From positions 50,525,682-50,589,681 of the forward strand of contig NC_088300.1 of NCBI RefSeq assembly GCF_032854445.1: DNA of 64,000 nucleotides, written 5' to 3'. Below are positions 61,241 through 64,000 of this stretch, in pieces. This stretch comes from Liolophura sinensis. Its lineage: Eukaryota > Mollusca > Polyplacophora > Chitonida > Chitonidae. Positions within the stretch are counted from its first letter, which is position 1; every line of letters begins with the position of its first letter. Made by a program: the position numbers and the translations under genes. A model generated the notes under the pieces. It was not told the origin of the DNA, searched no databases, and saw nothing but the letters and a program-made list of their open reading frames with translations.

Positions 61241-61409
61241 TTTATTTATTTATTTATTTATTTGATTGGTGTTTTACGCAGTACTCAGGAATATTTCACT
61301 TATACGACGGCGGCCAGCATAATGGTGGGTGGAAACCGGGCAGAGCCCGGAGGAAACCCACGACCATCCGCAGGTTACTGGCAGACCTTCCCACTTACGG
61401 CCGGAGAGG
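61241..61409 (-). mobile_element. Young SINE copy with 12-bp target-site duplication
   Basis: On the plus strand a TTTA repeat (the tail) leads into gattggtgttttacgcagta, ggaatatttcacttatacga, cggcggccagcataatggtg, ggaaaccgggcagagcccgg, acccacgaccatccgcaggt and cttacggccggagagg. The 12-bp word cattccaaatta flanks it perfectly (61229-61240 and 61410-61421). The element lacks its tRNA-like head, so it is a 5'-truncated copy inserted on the minus strand. It is among the least diverged copies in the window. Confidence 0.95.
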
Positions 61410-62661
61410 CATTCCAAATTAAGGGGTATAACTATATACGTGACTGTTTGCATGTGAGGATATACATTTTGTTGTTCAGGAAGTTGTCTACAGATCTCTA
61501 TATAGTCTGTACAGTCTCTCCGCATGCATGCAGATTCCACGAACACATTAACAATTTCCTTAACTATCCGAAATCAACCTTTATAGAATACAAAGTTATA
61601 TATTCTCTGTATATGTATATGTCTTCAAATATAGAATAAGACGTGACCACATAATATTTATCTAGCACAGTGGTACGGACGTATATATACAGTCATTATA
61701 AATGAATCTCTTTCTCAAGTAATGTACATGAAAGTTCTATTTATAGGTTGTAGCCGCTATAGTGGATACATTTCTTGTTTACTGGATTTGAGAGCCAGCA
61801 TGGACAAACACAGTGAAATCAGCAGTAGCAAGACGGACACAATAAATCACCGCGAGTAGGTGTATTAGATGTATACATCTGGGCAAACGATTTTCAGAAG
61901 CGTGTGAACATGAATTCTTGTCTTGGTTGGTATCTCACGGTTATCCCCCCTTTGATTATGTTCGAGACGTGTAAATTTACTTGCAGCTTTATGTCAGGAG
62001 GTTTGTCCTGCATATTCCTGGCGGAGGAAGGTGCATGGGTTACATCGTGTTCCACCCAATTTCCCCCACCCATGAAACTGACCGTCGCCAGGAGAACGGC
62101 GTTACTAACCAATAAAATACATAAATTTATACGTGTTCCTGCCAAGTAATTACCACAAGCCGTAAATTCAGAGTTGGTTCATATCTCATCGACCACTTAC
62201 CTTTTTATGTATTTTTAGTGCATTGGTTCTTCATCGAGCCAGTGAATGCGATATTATATCAGTGATTTCATTTAATTTCTGATTTAAATGAAAAAAAATG
62301 TGTCTAGCGAAGAATTAAGCTAATTGTCAATGTAATTTCACTCAAATCCCCTGGTAATGCCATTGTCCTAAGGTGATAATAAGCCGTGTCATCTTACATG
62401 AAGTTCACTGGAGACTTATTGCCTTCCATGTGTCATAGAAGAGTCAGCCAGTGAAAGGTCAGTTTATTCCGCTCATTCTCGATTCCCTCAGCACGTGGTA
62501 GCCGTTATATAAGTGAAAACTTCAAATAAATACTGGTATTTGAAAACTTTAAACTGTTGTTCTCTTCGAGCAAAAAAACCAAATTAAAGTGGTTTTGCCT
62601 GGCCTGTATTTTAGGTGTAGATGTAGTTGGTATATATGTTTTGCTTAGTCTCACTGCAACT

Positions 62662-62854
62662 GACCCAGGATCCCCTCACCTCTGCGTTCTCTGTGAATTC
62701 AGATCCAGCTTATGCTGGCTTCCTCTCCGGTCTTTCACCAACCTGCAGATGGTCGTGAGTTTCACCCGAGTTCTGACCGATTTCCTCAAACCATAACGCT
62801 TGGCCGCCGTTGTACACGTGAAATATTCCCGAATACGGCGGAAAACACTTGTGC
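62662..62854 (+). mobile_element. SINE copy retaining part of the head
   Basis: It reads tgacccaggatcccctcacc, ctgtgaattcagatcc, gctggcttcctctccggtct, aacctgcagatggtcgtgag, accataacgcttggccgccg, gaaatattcccgaatacggc and ggaaaacac. The first 45 bp extend upstream of the point where the 28909 and 61241 copies are truncated. The word gaattcagatcc resembles a tRNA B box. The AAAT tail is missing and the copy is fairly diverged. Confidence 0.8.
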
Positions 62855-63037
62855 GGTTTGTATAACACTCTTGTGTTTGACCATTTTACTTCGCGATATA
62901 TTGTATTGGTTACTTATATCTATTGACATTTTGTGGTAATGTAGGGTGTCAGTGAAATATTAACGTGTCCAGCCATGCATGTAATATTTCAGCTGATGTT
63001 TCGCATTTATGTGAACAATACACATATACAGCTAGTG

Positions 63038-63075
63038 ATTTTTTTTTTTTTTTGATTCGTGTTTTACGCCGTACT
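63038..63075 (-). mobile_element. 38-bp SINE-tail insertion with 13-bp TSD
   Basis: A T run of about 14 leads into gattcgtgttttacgccgta and ct, the complement of the last 22 bp or so of the SINE plus a poly-A tail. Perfect 13-bp duplications tatacagctagtg flank it (63025-63037 and 63076-63088). This is a retroposition event truncated almost to nothing, with an A tail in place of AAAT units. Confidence 0.9.
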
Positions 63076-64000
63076 TATACAGCTAGTGTTAGGAGCTAGT
63101 GTTAAACGTTGTTTTGGAAATGGATCTTGCGATTATCGACTTTGAACGCCCTTTACGGACATCGAATGGTGTACGAATGTGGGACATGACGCTTATATTT
63201 ATTGTTGCCCATCTGTACATCTTCTCATTCCCGATAGTTTGTATATATTATATTCAAATGCGGTAAAGAAATAATTCATGATGGCGAGTGTTTTAGAGCA
63301 TTTACACTTTGCGGAAGGCCTGTATAATCATGCGGACATGTGAGTTCTGTAAGGACGAACCATATGGTAAATGCAAAAATGTCTTGACCATTCCTTTAGT
63401 CATTTGAAAATCAATCCAAAAATACCATTAAAGTCATAATTGTTTGCATATTGCAACAAGTCTTCTGCGCTTTCCTACGGCCATATAGGCTTCGCTGTAC
63501 ATGCGCAGCCTGCACTCGGGAACAGTCGATGGTATTTGCATAGCGACCATTTATTGGTTCAATACGTAAAGTGCCATGATGGGACAGATGGTGAATGACC
63601 GTGCCCGGTAATATGTATACCCGTGAGAATATACCCGGTCGCTAATGCGTGAAACAGACAATAGCAACAGGACAGACATGGGTTGCAACTTGTCACTGAT
63701 CGAATGTTGTGAATGTCCTGGGGGCTCGTTGACACAGGCCAGACAAGGGTAATAGTTCCAATGAGAATTCTTCACCGTAAATTATCTACTGTTTGACATG
63801 AATGACAAGCGTTTCAAGTGCCATCTTATATAAATCGATTAGAATGTATAATGAGAACACTGAGTGGTTGCACAATGTTCTGAGACACTGTTGCATGTTG
63901 TTGCGTCGAAGGAATAATATCAGTAATGTTTCATTATAATAGCAATTGTACTAAGTATATACCTTGTGGATCTTTAAAGTGCAATACAGGTAAAATTAAC

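Larger units (their letters stand above)
60127..64000. other. Intergenic 5' flank of ADGRA
   Basis: No coding region is supported on either strand. The open frames here are short and unrelated to known proteins. The content is AT-rich sequence with purine-rich tracts (60938-61018), SINE copies at 61241, 62662 and 63038, and simple repeats. A small patch at 63470-63515 has catgcgcag, an NRF1-like word, with higher CpG. Head-to-head transcription from the CRE region at 60.1 kb is possible but not shown. Confidence 0.6.

Overview
This is AT-rich eukaryotic DNA, most likely from a mollusc or another lophotrochozoan. Four things point that way. There are spliced exons with GT-AG borders. There are several copies of tRNA-SINE-like elements of the kind I know from bivalve and other molluscan genomes. 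The palindrome TACATGTA and its extensions are very abundant, and satellites, MITE-like foldbacks and microsatellites are everywhere. A run of 200 N marks a scaffold gap, so the source is a draft assembly. I see no rRNA, tRNA, CRISPR array, operon or bacterial-type gene.

Only one gene can be supported: the 5' half of an adhesion G-protein-coupled receptor of subfamily A (ADGRA; vertebrate GPR124/ADGRA2 and GPR125/ADGRA3), on the minus strand. Four coding exons are visible. Exon 1 (59313-58931) has the start, signal peptide and LRR N-cap. A 72-nt exon (15698-15627) encodes one leucine-rich repeat. A 144-nt exon (6247-6104) encodes two repeats. A 164-nt exon (5752-5589) encodes the atypical LRR C-cap. 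The first three introns listed here are phase 2 and the last is phase 1, so the exons join in frame. The Ig, hormone-receptor, GAIN and seven-helix exons must lie before base 1. Vertebrate ADGRA proteins have four LRRs, so one 72-nt exon is expected in the 43-kb interval 15699-58930; I did not find it, and it may sit in the N gap.

Layout: 1-5588 is intron dominated by a 41-bp satellite (946-2298). 5589-6247 holds two exons and a 351-bp intron. 6248-15626 is intron with a SINE, a 29-bp tandem repeat and a G-rich repeat. 15699-58930 is a giant intron packed with SINE fragments, a TTAA-flanked piggyBac-like MITE, two foldback elements, 65-bp and 43-bp tandem arrays, and a few less repetitive stretches with candidate regulatory motifs (a perfect RFX X-box palindrome at 27189, another X-box at 14310 in the neighbouring intron). 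59314-64000 is the 5' flank, with a CRE and YY1-like pair near 60.1 kb and four SINE-related insertions.

I found no convincing new biological system. The most distinctive observations are micro-insertions made of only the last 14 to about 37 bp of a SINE, each flanked by perfect 12-13 bp target-site duplications. Next are the two consecutive perfect palindromes in the big intron and the clean modular exon structure of the ADGRA gene. Most other open frames in the window are short and look like chance.
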